64,000 bases of DNA from Chlorocebus sabaeus (lineage: Eukaryota > Chordata > Mammalia > Primates > Cercopithecidae), in the NCBI RefSeq assembly GCF_047675955.1, contig NC_132904.1:3473501-3537500 (forward strand). Reading direction: 5' to 3'. Numbering within the stretch: the stretch's first letter is position 1; each line of letters opens with the position of its first letter. Of this stretch, positions 22,649-34,085 are shown one piece after another. The position numbers were made by a program, and so were the translations under genes. Below the pieces are notes generated by a model. That model made no database searches, was not told the DNA's origin, and saw only the letters and a list, made by a program, of their open reading frames with translations.

Positions 22649-22911
22649 GTTTTTTGTTGTTGTTGTTATTGAGACAGAGTGTTGTTCTGTCACCAGGCTG
22701 GAGTCCAGTGGTGCAGTGTTGGCTCACGGCAACCTCTGCCTCCTGGGTTCAGGTGATTATCATGGCTCAGCCTCCTGAGTAGCTGGGATTACAGGCATGC
22801 ACCACCACACCCAGCTAATTTTTGTATTTTTTAGTAGAAACGAGGTTTCACCATGTTGGTCAGGCTGGTCTCGAACTCCTGACCTTGTGATCCGCCCTCC
22901 TCAGCTTCCAT
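22649..22911 (-). mobile_element. Alu, 5' truncated, minus
   Basis: Has its own T-rich tail (TTTTTTGTTGTTGTTGTTAT) and GAGACAGAGTGTTGTTCTGT, then stops at CCTCAGCTTCCATAG, short of the Alu 5' end. Next to another Alu in the same orientation. Confidence 0.88.
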
Positions 22912-23262
22912 AGTTCTGGAGGTCAGAAGTCTGAAATCAAGGCATCGGCAAGGCCATGCTCACTTCAAAGGCTCTAGAGGAGGATCCTTCCCCCGCTCTT
23001 GAAGCCTCAGCTGTTCCTTGGCTTGTGGCCACATCACTCCAGTCTTTGCCTCTGTCTTCACCTGGTCACTTCCCTGTCTTTCCCTCTGTATCATTTCCCC
23101 TCCTTATAAAGGCACCTGGCGTTGGATGTAGGGCCTACACTCCTCCCTATATGATCTCATCTTGACTAATTACATCGGCAAAGACCCTCCTGTTCCCAAA
23201 GAAGATCTCATGCTGAGGTTTGGGTGAGGATGAATTTTGAGAGGACACTCTTCACGCCAGTG
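22905..23262 (-). mobile_element. Probable LTR (MaLR-like) fragment, minus
   Basis: AGTTCTGGAGGTCAGAAGTC, AGTCTTTGCCTCTGTCTTCA, GATCTCATCTTGACTAATTA and ATCGGCAAAGACCCTC follow a common MaLR/LTR complement. Family not certain. Confidence 0.55.
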
Positions 23263-24234
23263 TGCTTGGGTAGGTTTCAGCGTGTTCTGGAATAGTCGAC
23301 TCTTTGGGCAGAAGTTAAAATTGTTGTGGTGGAAGTTCCCCTAGCTTGTGGATGTGAAAGAATGTTTCCTAGGGGGACATTTGCCTGGTTCATCAAAGAA
23401 GAAGGTTGAAAACAGTATTAGCTTTGTATGCTGGACAGTCAGGGTATTTCCAGCAGGGTGAACTCACACCGGGACCACATGCAGTGGTGCCAATCGTGAG
23501 GCCAGCCCAGCAGCCACCCTGCCTGGAGGCACCTGGGAGCTTCATCCTTTACATCTGCTCCAGAAGCAGGCAGGGTAACAGCAGACTCCTTCCAGCAGTG
23601 ATCCCAGCCAGAAGGAGAAACCTGTACTGGAATCAGTTTCTCTCTTCCAGTTCATCTTGTCCTCCATGAGGGGTGAGATAGATTTTCCTTTTATGGTTAT
23701 TGACTCCAATAGTCCAGTATTTTATAGTCTACAAAAGACCAGTAGCTGGAAAAAATAAATTTAATAGATTTATAAGACACTTCATCAAACAAGGCATTCT
23801 GCCTGTCCCTACTCAGAGAGGACAGGGCACAGTGACAGGGTTGGGTGCTGGCTGGGATGCCCGCTTCTCAGCCTCCACCAGCCCGATGGCCCCGGAGGCC
23901 AGAGCACTTTGAAATGCAGCCCTCGGGAGTGTCTTTGAAGGAGTGCGAATTTGCTGTGCTTGTGCATTTTTGATCCTGTTCTCACACGGGACTCGGTCAC
24001 TGTGTGTGTACCTGCTGTTGCCTGCTCTGGCATGCCGGGCTAGACCATGCACCTGCAGGAGGCAGGCATTGCCCTGGCGTTAACTGTGCAGGCTTTCTGG
24101 GTAGCAGTCTGATGGTTTTCTGGTGGGGGAGTGCCTTTAAGGGGTGCATGTGCCCTGAGGGTTATTCCTCTCAGGAGCATTTCCCAAGAGGCCATTGGAA
24201 ATATGGGAAGATGCTGCTCCTCAGGTCCATCCTT
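23263..24234. other. Unique non-coding sequence
   Basis: No exon, repeat family or regulatory site could be supported. Confidence 0.45.
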
Positions 24235-24236
24235 CT

Positions 24237-24296
24237 ACCCTCCCTCCCTCCCTCCGTTCTTTCCTTCCTCTCTCCCTCCCTCCCTCCCTTTCTTCT
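24237..24296. repeat. (CCCT)n-rich pyrimidine tract
   Basis: Tandem CCCT units with CTTT interruptions. It abuts the poly-T tail of the next Alu and probably grew from that tail. Confidence 0.9.
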
Positions 24297-24589
24297 TTTT
24301 TTTTTTTTTTGAGGCAGAGTCTCCCTCTGTCTCCCAGGCTGAAGTGCAGTGGTGTGATTTTGGCTCACTGCCACCTCTGCCTCCTGGGTTCAAGCAATTC
24401 TTCTGCTTCAGCCTCCAGGTTAGCTAGGACTACAGGTGCCCACCACCGTGCCTGGCTAATTTTTATAATTTTAGGAGAGATGGGGTTTCATCATATTGGC
24501 CAGGCTGGTCTCGAACTCCTGACCTTGTGATCTGCCCACCTCGGCCTCCCAAAGTGCTGAGATTACAGGCGTGAGCCACTGCGCCTGGC
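24297..24589 (-). mobile_element. Alu, full length, minus
   Basis: Poly-T then GAGGCAGAGTCTCCCTCTGT, through to GAGCCACTGCGCCTGGCA. Confidence 0.95.
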
Positions 24590-24955
24590 AGCTGTTTGTT
24601 TTAAGTAAATAAAGTAACAAGAGAAAGCACGTGGCCCTGCGTTCTTGAGGTGGATGCCTTCCTTGGGCGCTCCTTCTCCTTGTGTGAGGTCAGGGATTGA
24701 GCTGGCAGGACAGTGGCATATTTTGAGGGCTTCCCTTGCGCCAGATGAGAATCATGGTGTTGGAAATCCTAGCAGTTGTTTGCTCCTTTTGGTTATGTGG
24801 TCAGTGTGCCATGGATGGGGCTGAGTGGAGTGGTGAGGTCTGCCACATTGTTCAACCCTTGGGCAGCCATGGGGGACAGTCCCATTACCCCACTGCTGCT
24901 GCCCCAAGGAGGCCTCCCAGGCCCAGGGTCTCAGGATCAGAGCTGGGCCTTCCCA
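24590..24955. other. Unique non-coding sequence
   Basis: No feature could be supported. Confidence 0.4.
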
Positions 24956-25800
24956 GGTATTGTGGACTAGATTGTGTCCCCTCAAGATTTCTCTGTGGAA
25001 ACCATAACCCCCATCGTGACTTTGAGGCTGGGGCCTCTCAGGCAGTGATCCTGGTTAAACGAGGTCACAGGGATTAATCTGATTAATCTGATGGGATTAG
25101 CGGCCTGAGGGGTGATCTTCAGTATCCTTTCGACTGCACTAAGGAACACCTGGGAACCCGGCAAAGTGTGATTGTGGGCGTGTCTGTGGGGTTTCTGGAG
25201 GGGATTAGCACATAAGTCTGAGGGGACTGGAGGCAGGGATTTGCCCTGGGTGTTAGTGGGCACCGCCAACCTGCTGGGGGTCCGGAGAGAACAACTGCAG
25301 AGAAGGGGCAAGGGCATAGAGCCGCTGGGCTGGACACTCTCGTCCTCTCCTGTCTTTGGACAACTCGAAAGCCTTTGGACTTCAGGACTTGCACCAGCGG
25401 CCGCCCCCTTCCCCTCGGGCTCTCTGTCCTCTGACCTCGGACTGAGTTACGCCATCACCTTCCCCGGTTCCGAGCCTTCGGACCTGGACTGAGTCTTGCT
25501 CCCAGCCCCCAGGGGCTCCAACCTATAGACGGCTTGTCACAGGACTTTTCAGCCTTTGTCATCGTGGAGGCTCTGTCAGCCCCCTGACAAGCCCACCCAC
25601 ATGTGTCTGTACATTTCCTGTTGATACTGTCTCCCGGGAGAACCCTGACCAATACAGTGCACCTAGAAGAAGAGAAAACAGAAGGCTCACTCTCTCCCCG
25701 CGGGTGCCAAAAGAGGAGGCCGTGCTGAAAACAGCCAGAAGTTGGCTGTCTGCAAGGCAGGAAGAACCCTCACTGAGAGAAATGTATGTGAGCACATACA
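24956..25800 (+). mobile_element. Nested LTR-like repeats
   Basis: An outer MaLR-like LTR starts at TTGTGGACTAGATTGTGTCC (24958) and seems to resume at about 25656 (AAGAAGAGAAAACAGAAGGC, TGTCTGCAAGGCAGGAAG). Between them lies a different repeat, about 25100-25655, with CCAACCTGCTGGGGGTCCGG and an end reading GAGAACCCTGACCAATACAG, typical of a common LTR-like 3' end. Families uncertain. Confidence 0.55.
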
Positions 25801-26972
25801 TTTCTGCTGTCATAGCCCCAGCTGTGGTATTCTGTGATGGCAGCAAACTTGACTACTGCACCCCTTGCCAGTGACAGCAGGAACCCAGGAGGACTAGGGC
25901 CATCATATTTCCTAAAGCTCTTGGGATTTGATAGGCGTGAAGGCCTGACCCTTGTCCTGGGAGAAATAGCTGCTTCCTCCTGGCACCTGGGAGCGTCCCA
26001 GCTCCTTGCCTCTTTGGAGACCCCTTTGAGCGTGGGCTCTGCTGTAGTCTTGGAGGTCGGGAACAGGCAACACGTGCCTCAGTGCCACCTCTCGCCAGCC
26101 GGCCCCTACTATTTGGGGTCCGGGCAGGGAGCACCAGCAGAAGCCCACGTGACATGTTTCCTATTTGAAAGTTAGGTCCACACACCAGCTAGCACGCGGT
26201 TAGATCATAGTTTCTTCTGCTTTCACAGACATCCCTTTGTGATGGCAAAAGGTAAACCATGTGGGAATTGGCTATTGCATGTGATTGAAAGCTGCTGATA
26301 CACCAAACACGGCTGAGTTTAATTGTTCTGTTGCACACTTGGGCATCTCACTGATGCACAGTGACATTTGGATAAGTAATAAATATAAATGCCATTCATT
26401 CATTATTATATATGCCAGAAAATATATTTGTCTTGCCTTCTGTTCAGGAAAATTACCACTATGTTGTTCTGGTCTAGCATTTTGCACAATCTGTGTTTCA
26501 TATGCTAAATGATTAGAAATTTAATATATTCAGTGTATACAAAATTTGGGTGTCCATGAAAATGGGCTAATACAGAAAAGAAAATTGAATGTATTTTGAT
26601 AAAGGTATAAATTAAATTTAGCATTAAACATTTTTCAAGGGCTGAGAAGTTCCGAGGAGGAAGATTTCTGGGATGAATGATCTCGCTGTAGGGTTTGTCC
26701 AGGCTTCACAGAGAAAAGCGAGAACAGCCTTCCCGCCTGGTGTTGGGGCTTCATTCTTCATGCTGTGGGGGCATTAAGGCTGTGGGACTGCTGCACAGCG
26801 TAACATCCTAGGAGCAGGATACGCTGAGGACCGGCACACACACCTGGGGGCACCTCCCGCAGAGGCCTGCAAGAGGTTCCCTCGCCATGAGGTTCTCTCA
26901 ACCATTGGGTTAGCGCAATAGTTTAAAACACCCCAGACGGGAACAATATTTCTTCTTAAGAAAACAAGACGA
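25801..26972. other. Unique non-coding sequence
   Basis: Repeat-free as far as I can tell. AT-rich 26160-26640 is noted in the findings. Open frames here (for example 25834-26175) have no recognisable domain. Confidence 0.45.
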
Positions 26973-27279
26973 GGCTGGGAGTGGTGGCTCACGCCTGTAA
27001 TCCCAGCACTTTGGGAGGCCAAGACGGGTGGATGGCTTGAGATGAGGATTTTGAGACCAGCCTGACCAACATGGTGAGACCCCTGTCTCTACTAAAAATA
27101 CAAAACTAGCTGGGTGTGGTGGCACATGCCTTGTCATCCCAGCTACTTGGGAGGCTGAGGCAAGAGAATCACTTGAACCCGGGAGGTGGAGGTTGCAGTG
27201 AACTGAGATTGTGCCACTGTACTCCAGCCTAGGCGACACAGTGAGACTCCGTCTCAAAAAAAACAGAAGACAAAAAAAT
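26973..27279 (+). mobile_element. Alu, full length, plus
   Basis: GGCTGGGAGTGGTGGCTCAC through CTCCAGCCTAGGCGACACAG to an A-rich tail. Confidence 0.96.
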
Positions 27280-28979
27280 TAAAGTTAAGATAGCAAAGGA
27301 CATCTGGGTTCCCACAAACATTGGAATAATGGGAATTAAGGGAACCCACCCCCAGCTTAAATACTGTCATTACAGATGATGGCAGGATGGAGTAGCCACA
27401 GCCCCACTCGTGGTGGAGTCAAGGGCGTCCCCAAGCAGGTGACTGGGAAGCCCCCTTCAGACTCGAGCACTTGGCGTCTCTCCTAGGCCCCCAACAGATG
27501 CCTGAGGCCGGCTTTTGATGGAATTGGGTACGGCACAGAAAGCTGTCGAGAGTTCTTACCCTTGATTTGAAATCTGTTTAGTGTACAAGCACATCTGTAC
27601 ACTAAATATGTTTAGTAACAGGCACATCTTAGTTTACCAGTGACATTTCATCTCCATAGAGCTCTCAGAGCGTGTGAGTTTGGTGTGTGATGTTCCCAGT
27701 TCCCAGACATGGTAATTTAACTTAGTTTCTGGTAACCCATAGTTTAGAAGGTGCGGCAGCTGTCGCGAGGCCCGTCTGTGAATCGGAGATGCCTTAGGTG
27801 GGTCACCCTGCGGTCAGCCCCTCACTGGGGACACGGGGTCCCACTGGGTTATTCTGTGGCTGCTCTGGTGTTGAGTCTGGAGCTGGAATAGAACCTGGTC
27901 ATGCTTCTGTCTTTTCTGTAGTGGCCTAGGTTGCTGAGTCTGTTTAATGCCAAAGCTGTTCTGTACAGACAGACACTGCTGACATGCAATGTACTGTGAT
28001 ATTTAATCTTCAAAGGAAGGTTAATCCCCCAGCCCTCCACTGCCAGGTACTGGGATTTTAAGAACTTGACTTGTACCTGGGGATGATTTTGGTGGCTAGT
28101 CTTGACTGCCACACCCCTCCCTTGCACTCACAACCCAGGATCCAGAACTGTCCAGATGGACCCAAGCCAGCCGCGGGGAGGCTGAGGAACAAACGGGGGG
28201 CACCTGAACATTTAGAGACCACTGGCATCTGGGAGGGTTGTATTTTGATTTTACATCTCCTTTTAGATTCTAAGTGCAGCAGGTTTGTTAGAGCAGACAG
28301 ACTACAAACTAGGAACTAGATCAGTGGGAACTCTCTGTATCAGCTCAGTTTCATATAAACCTAAACCTGCTCTAGAAGACTAAAGCCTATTAATTTAGAA
28401 GTGCACAATAAAAAGCACGGATGTATAAATATTTTGCATTCTGCCTTCTGTCCTCCTCCAGCCTTCCTGTTGCCGAGGGTGTGTGATTTGCGTGAAAGGC
28501 TGGGGAGTGAATTGATCCGAATTTCACTTCTCTAAGACCTCACGCTGCAATCTTTTGGGGCAGTTTCCACTGAGCTCCTTTTTGCACAAGCAGACTGTCT
28601 TTTGAAAATTGGAGAATCTTGATTTGGATTGAGGGTGAGCTGCCTCCCTTCCTGGCTGTGACGCACCAGGAGTTTACCTTCTGAGGTTCCTTATCTATCA
28701 GATAAGGGGAAGTCACGAAGTCCTCCTATCACATTCTCCCAGGACTGACAAGAGATACTAACATACAGGCCTAGCTGGTAGGCCAACTTGCTGGAAGCCC
28801 TGAAGAAGCATCAGCTCTGCCTTCCTGCAGCAGCATGGCCTTCTGTGTTCTCATCCACTGGGATCCCCCACAAGCACATCTGTCCGGCTTCTAAAATGAA
28901 TAAATTTGATTTATCAAGGGCTTGCGCTGGAAAGACCATTACAGGCAGACCCTGTGCCACAGTCATGTAATTTCTAAAG
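27280..28979. other. Unique non-coding sequence
   Basis: About 1.7 kb without a repeat or exon that I can support. Confidence 0.45.
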
Positions 28980-29364
28980 TTTTTATTTTTAAAGAAAGAC
29001 ACGATGAACATAGAAAAGTAGAAAAACACAATAATGACTCTATACCCACCATCAGAACTAAACATTTTAAGATTTTGCACTATTTGCATATTTGCAATAT
29101 TTATTTATTTATTTATTTTGAGATAACTCCCACTTGTTCTCATCAGTTTTCCCTGTTTTGAAGCAGGGCTATAGATAGGTGAAGACAGCCATCACCATCT
29201 ATATTTTTAATTTGTGTATGAAAACGTTTAGATAAATGTATCTATTCTTTTGCAAGTTGACATTTCCCCCATTTCACTGTTGCATGTCAATGTATGTTAC
29301 TTGACTTGTCTTCACTGTTCTGTAATTTTACCTGATATTACTACACAATCATTTACTTAGTTTC
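28980..29364. mobile_element. Possible ancient LINE remnant with (TATT)n
   Basis: AAAAGTAGAAAAACACAATA, TACCCACCATCAGAACTAAA and ATTTTGCACTATTTGC resemble an old L1-type sequence, but the match is weak. A short (TATT)5 lies at 29099-29119. Confidence 0.35.
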
Positions 29365-29374
29365 CTGTTGGTGG

Positions 29375-29745
29375 CTGCTATGGTTTCAACATATTCCTCA
29401 AATTTCTTATGTTGGAAGCTTCATCCCCAAATTTGTATGTTGATTGGAGTTGGGGCCTTTGGGAGGTCACTGAGATTAAATAAGGTCATCAGCGTGGAGT
29501 CCCCATGATGGGACTTATGACTTCTATAGAAGAGGAAGAGAGACCAGAGCTGACATGCATGATCTCACCCTCTCGCCATGTGATGCCCTCTGCCATGTCA
29601 TGATGCAGCAAGAAGGTCCTCACCAGATGCCACACCATGCTCTTGGACTTCTCAGCATCCAGAGCCCTAAGAAATGCACTTCTTTTCTTTACAAATTACC
29701 CAGCCTATGGTATCTTGTTACAGCAACAAAAAGTGGAATAAGACA
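29375..29745 (+). mobile_element. LTR, MaLR type
   Basis: GCTATGGTTTCAACATATTC, GGAGTTGGGGCCTTTGGGAG, GAGACCAGAGCTGACATGC and TTACAGCAACAAAAAGTGGA follow the MLT1/MST layout from start to end. Confidence 0.7.
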
Positions 29746-29984
29746 GTGGCATTTAAGCTGTTTCCAGTTCATTGGTTAATTCACCAAGTGCACATTGAGA
29801 TCATGTGATGCTTCAGAACAAAAAGCAGAAAATGCTACAGGGTGTCTCATTCAGTGTAAGGAGAGGCTGCTGCAATGGCTTAGGGAGCCTCCATACTGTC
29901 CACCAGATTTGAGGATGCTGCCCTGCCTGTGGACAGACTATGAAGACATTTCCTCCTGTATCTAAGAAAATGCCAATGAAAAAT

Positions 29985-30905
29985 AGTCAACTCTGTAAAA
30001 TATTTAAAGAGGTTTATTCTGAGCCAAATATGAGTGACCAAGGCCCATTTTATAGCCCCAAGAGGTCTGAGAACATGTGTCCAAGGTAGTTGGGTTACAG
30101 CTTGGTTTTATACATTTTAGGAGGTAGAAGTTACAGGCAGACAACAGTGCGTACATGTAAGGTGTACATTGGTTCAGTCCAAAAAGGTGGGACAGCTTTA
30201 AGTGGAGTCAGGGGAGGGTTTCCAGGTCATAGGTAGATTCAGAGATTTTCTGACTGGCAATTGGTTGAAAGAGTTGTTATTATGTAAAGACCTGGAATCA
30301 ATAGAAAGGAATGTCTGGGTTAAGATCAGGGGTTGTGGAGACCAAGGTTCTTATTATGTGCAAGAAGCTTCCAGATAGCAGACTTCAGGGAGAATGGAGG
30401 GTAAATGTCTCTTAACTTACCTAAAAGGATGCCAGGCTCTTAGTTAATCTCTCCTGGATCAGGAAGAGATCTGGAAAGGGAAGGGGATTCTCTATAGAGT
30501 GTAAATTTTCCCCACAAGAGACAGCTTTGCAGGGCCATTTCAAAATATGTCAAAGAAATATAGTTCGGTAAAAAATATTTTGTTTTCTTTCAGGACCTGC
30601 TATCTATCATGTGATGCTATACTAGAGTCAGGTTGGAATTTGGTATCTTATTGCTACAAAGAGTCCATTTTGTCCATCTTGAGATCTCTTGTTTTAATGT
30701 TAATGCTGGTCAGTTGTGCCTGAATTCCAAAGGGAGGCAGATATAATGAGGCATGTTCGATCCCCGCTTCCCATCATGCTTTGAACTCGTTTTTCGGTTT
30801 TACTTTGGAATGCCCTTGGCCAAGAGTGGCTGGGGGATCCATTCAGTTGGTGGTGGACTTAGAATTTTATTTCTGGTTAGCAAAAGTAAACTACTTAAAG
30901 AAGGC
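29985..30905 (-). mobile_element. Solitary LTR-like element of an endogenous retrovirus, minus
   Basis: About 0.9 kb of recognisable interspersed repeat: AAAGAGGTTTATTCTGAGCC, TGGGTTACAGCTTGGTTTTA, TTAGTTAATCTCTCCTGGAT and CTATCTATCATGTGATGCTA. On the minus strand AATAAA (30013-30018) lies about 30 bases before the low-coordinate end, as expected for the R/U5 end of an LTR. No internal gag or pol sequence is attached. Family not named with confidence. Confidence 0.55.
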
Positions 30906-31189
30906 TGTCTGCAAACTTAGTTTCAGTTTTGAAGCAACTGGTTTCTATTGGGAGCCATCTTCTTTGGAGACAGACATTTCTTGGGAGGCTCAGCAGCCCA
31001 GGGATGAAGGCTGCCAACATGGACCGTGATTTAAGGTGTCATTGCTGGAGCCAAAATAACACAGCAGGGATTTTCCTGGCTTCTGCAGGGCTCTGGCGAC
31101 AAAAAGGCATATGTTGGAGTGGCCTCTTCAACTGTTTTCCCCATCAACTCTGTTATGTTCTACACATGATTTTGTAAAAGGTGGGTGTC

Positions 31190-31592
31190 TTGGGCAGCTC
31201 AGGCTATAACAGAACAGATAGAGTGACTTAGCAGAAATTTATTTTCTCACCTTTCTGGAGGCTAGACATCTGAGATCAAGGAGCTGGCTGATTCAGCTCC
31301 TGGTGAGGGACTGCTACCTGGCTTGCAGAGGGTTACTTTCTGGCTGTATCCTCACATGGTTGGTTGCAGGGAGATGGGGATGTGTGACCTCACGTGGGCC
31401 CCTATGCTAGCTCTCCGATATTTCTTCCTTTCCTCATAGGGACACTAGTCCTATGTGATCAGGACCCCACCCTTGTAATTTCATAACCTGAACTACCTCT
31501 TAAAGGTTCTACCTCCAAATACCATCGCACTGGGGGGTTAGGGGCCTTAGCATATGAATTTTAGAGGGAGACAGTTCAGTTCATAGCAGTGA
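31190..31592 (-). mobile_element. LTR, MaLR type, minus
   Basis: Complement of an MLT1-like LTR: AGCAGAAATTTATTTTCTCA, CTTTCTGGAGGCTAGACATC, TGGCTGTATCCTCACATGG and GACAGTTCAGTTCATAGCAG. Confidence 0.75.
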
Positions 31593-31886
31593 GAATTTCA
31601 GGGCTGCTTTAAGTGGGGATGACAGAGTCCCCAGGATCCTCTGGAACAGTCCCACTTTGCATTCCCTTCTCCATCCTGGGACTGCATTTTCACTGTGGGC
31701 CTTGGCATTGCTTGTTTTCCTAGTACCTTTGGGATACGTTCTCCCATGCCAACTAGCCCTTCAGGTGTCCCCTGCGATGAACTGTACCCGTTTGCATCTG
31801 GAGTTGTTTCTTTTTTTGCCCTGCAGGAATTCTTCCCAGATTTTCCACAGCACTCGGTCCTATCTTGTAAAGGTCACTTTTGGGTG
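31593..31886. other. Unique non-coding sequence
   Basis: No feature could be supported. Confidence 0.4.
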
Positions 31887-32171
31887 TTTTCTTTTTTTTT
31901 TTCCTGTCACCTAGGCTGGAGTGCAATGGCACGATCTAGGCTCACTGCAACCTTCGCCTCCTAGGTTCATGTGATTCTCCTGCCTCAGCCTCCCAAGTCG
32001 CTGGGACTACAGGTGTGCACCACCACGCCCAGCTAATTTTTTTGTATTTTCAGTAGAGACAAGGTTTTGCCATGTTGGCCAGGCTGGTCTTGAACTCCTG
32101 ACCTCAAGTGATCCACCCGCCTCAGTCTCCCAAAGTGTTGGGATTACAGGCATGAACCACCATGCCCAGCC
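31887..32171 (-). mobile_element. Alu, nearly full length, minus
   Basis: Poly-T, CCTGTCACCTAGGCTGGAGT, ending CCACCATGCCCAGCC. Short flanking repeat GGTGTTTTCTT/GGTGTCTTCTT. Confidence 0.94.
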
Positions 32172-32334
32172 TGAGGTGTCTTCTTGCTGTTGTGTCTGAT
32201 GAAGTCTTAACTTTTACGTTGTCTAATTTGTCTGTCCCTTCATGCTTTGTACCCAGTGCCTTGTAGAAAGAAACACTTTTTTCTCCCCTCGATTTATTCA
32301 GCAAATAACAATTGAACATATTTGTGGCTAATTA

Positions 32335-32800
32335 ATGGCCCCCAAAGATATCCAGGTCCTAGTCTCTGGCACCTCTGAATATGTAACCTCATACGGCAAA
32401 GGGAGCTTTGCAGAGGTGATGAAGTTAAGGATGAGATGGGAGGAATTACCTTGGGTTATCCAGGTAGGTCCTGAATGTCATCACAAGGGTCATTATTTTT
32501 AAGAGGGAGATTTGACTGCAGAAGAGGAGATGGTGATGTGAAGATGGAAGCCGAGATGGGAGTGACCCACTTTGAAATTGGAGGAAGGGGCCATGAGCGG
32601 CGGAATACAGGTCACCACCAACATCCGAGGAAGGCAAGGAAGTGGATTGTTTCCCAGAATCTTAAGGAGGAACCAGCTCTGACAACACCTTGGCTTTAGC
32701 CCGGTGAAACTCATTTAGGATTTCTGACCTCAGCGTGATGAGGGTACACTGCTGCACATTTCTGTTGCTCTAACCCACTAAGTCTGTGCTATCGTCTTAC
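32335..32800 (+). mobile_element. LTR-like fragment (ERVL/MaLR group)
   Basis: TAATGGCCCCCAAAGATATC, CAAAGGGAGCTTTGCAGAGG, GATGAAGTTAAGGATGAGAT and TTGGCTTTAGCCCGGTGAAA match a common old LTR-type repeat. Exact family uncertain. Confidence 0.6.
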
Positions 32801-32999
32801 ACAGCAACAAAGCAGCATTTATTGAGCAGACAGAATCCCCTGTCTAAGGGACCTTATGTGAAGGCGTTGCCTCTTACTTTTTCTTCTAGAGGTTTGTTGT
32901 GTTGCTTTTCATGTTACAGTAGTCAGTGCATCTGGAATGGATTTGTGTGTCTGGAGTGGCATGGGGCTCTATTTCTCATCTTTTCCATATGAATACTTG

Positions 33000-34085
33000 C
33001 AAGTGTCAACCTCATAGGTTTCTTAATTCATCCCTTTCCCCCAACGCATATGGGAGTCTGATATTTACAAGCCCAGACTAAGGTTCTGTGCTTTTTAAAT
33101 CAATCTATTTGTCTTTGTCTAATACCATACTGTTTCCATACTATAACTTTTTCTGGTAAGCCTCAGCATCTGGTAGAATGAGTCTCCTCTTAGTCTCCAG
33201 AGTTATCTTGGTTTTAGCTGGCTCCCTCTCTTCTTTGAGCTTTAAGATCAGAGTGTTAAGTTCTACGAACAGTCCTATCAGGTTTTTATTAGAAGTTACT
33301 GTAATCCCAGCACTTTGGGAGGCCAAGATGGGCGGATCACGAGGTCAGGAGATTGAGACCATCCTGGATAACCCGGTGAAACCCCGTCTCTACTAAAAAA
33401 ATACAAAAAAACTAGCCAGGCGAGGTGGTGGGCACCTGTAGTCCCAGCTGCTTGGGAGGCTGAGGCAGGAGAATGGCGTGAACCCAGGAGGCGGAGCTTG
33501 CAGTGAGCTGAGATCCTGCCACTGCACTCCAGCCTGGGCGACAGAGCGAGACTCCGTCTCAAAAAAAAAAAAAAAAAAAAAGTTACATCAAGTTTATATT
33601 TTGTGGAGAATTTTCATCTTGAAAATGTTAAAGCCTAGTGTCCATGATTATTGTATAGCTCTTCATTTATTTGGGTCTTCCTTCATTTTTTTCTTTATTT
33701 CAAAAAGATAATGCTATATAGTATTACTTTTCTCCATAAAGGCCTCACACATATTGTGTTTTTTTTTTTTTTAAGTTAACTTTGGTTATTGTTAGTGGTA
33801 TTATAGTGTTTTTGAATGTTTTTCAATTGTTTATTGATAATGTAACAATTCAGTTAACTTTTGTATATTAACTTCTTATATGGCATTTTGCTGGACTTTT
33901 TTTTTTTTAACTAGTTTTACACTTACACATTATTTAATTTGTCCTTAGATTTTCTTGGATTTTCTATTCACAGAAGCATATTATCTGAGAATAACAATTT
34001 CCCTTCTTTTAATCCGTAAACAATGTATTCACTTATCTGTTTGCTTACTTGTTTTTGATGTTTGCTACAGGATTTGAGTAGATGC
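33000..34085 (-). mobile_element. LINE-1 ORF2 fragment, minus, with an Alu inserted
   Basis: Complement of L1 RT-region text (CTGTGCTTTTTAAATCAATC, TAATACCATACTGTTTCCA, TTATCTGAGAATAACAATTT). Many stops, old. The AluY at 33300-33580 lies inside. Confidence 0.7.
33300..33580 (+). mobile_element. AluYR-type, 5' truncated, plus
   Basis: Begins within the Alu at TGTAATCCCAGCACTTTGGG. It is otherwise well preserved, with CTAGCCAGGCGAGGTGGTGG (the complement of the monkey-specific CACCTCGCC... block) and a 20-A tail. A short AGTTAC duplication flanks it. Confidence 0.94.
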
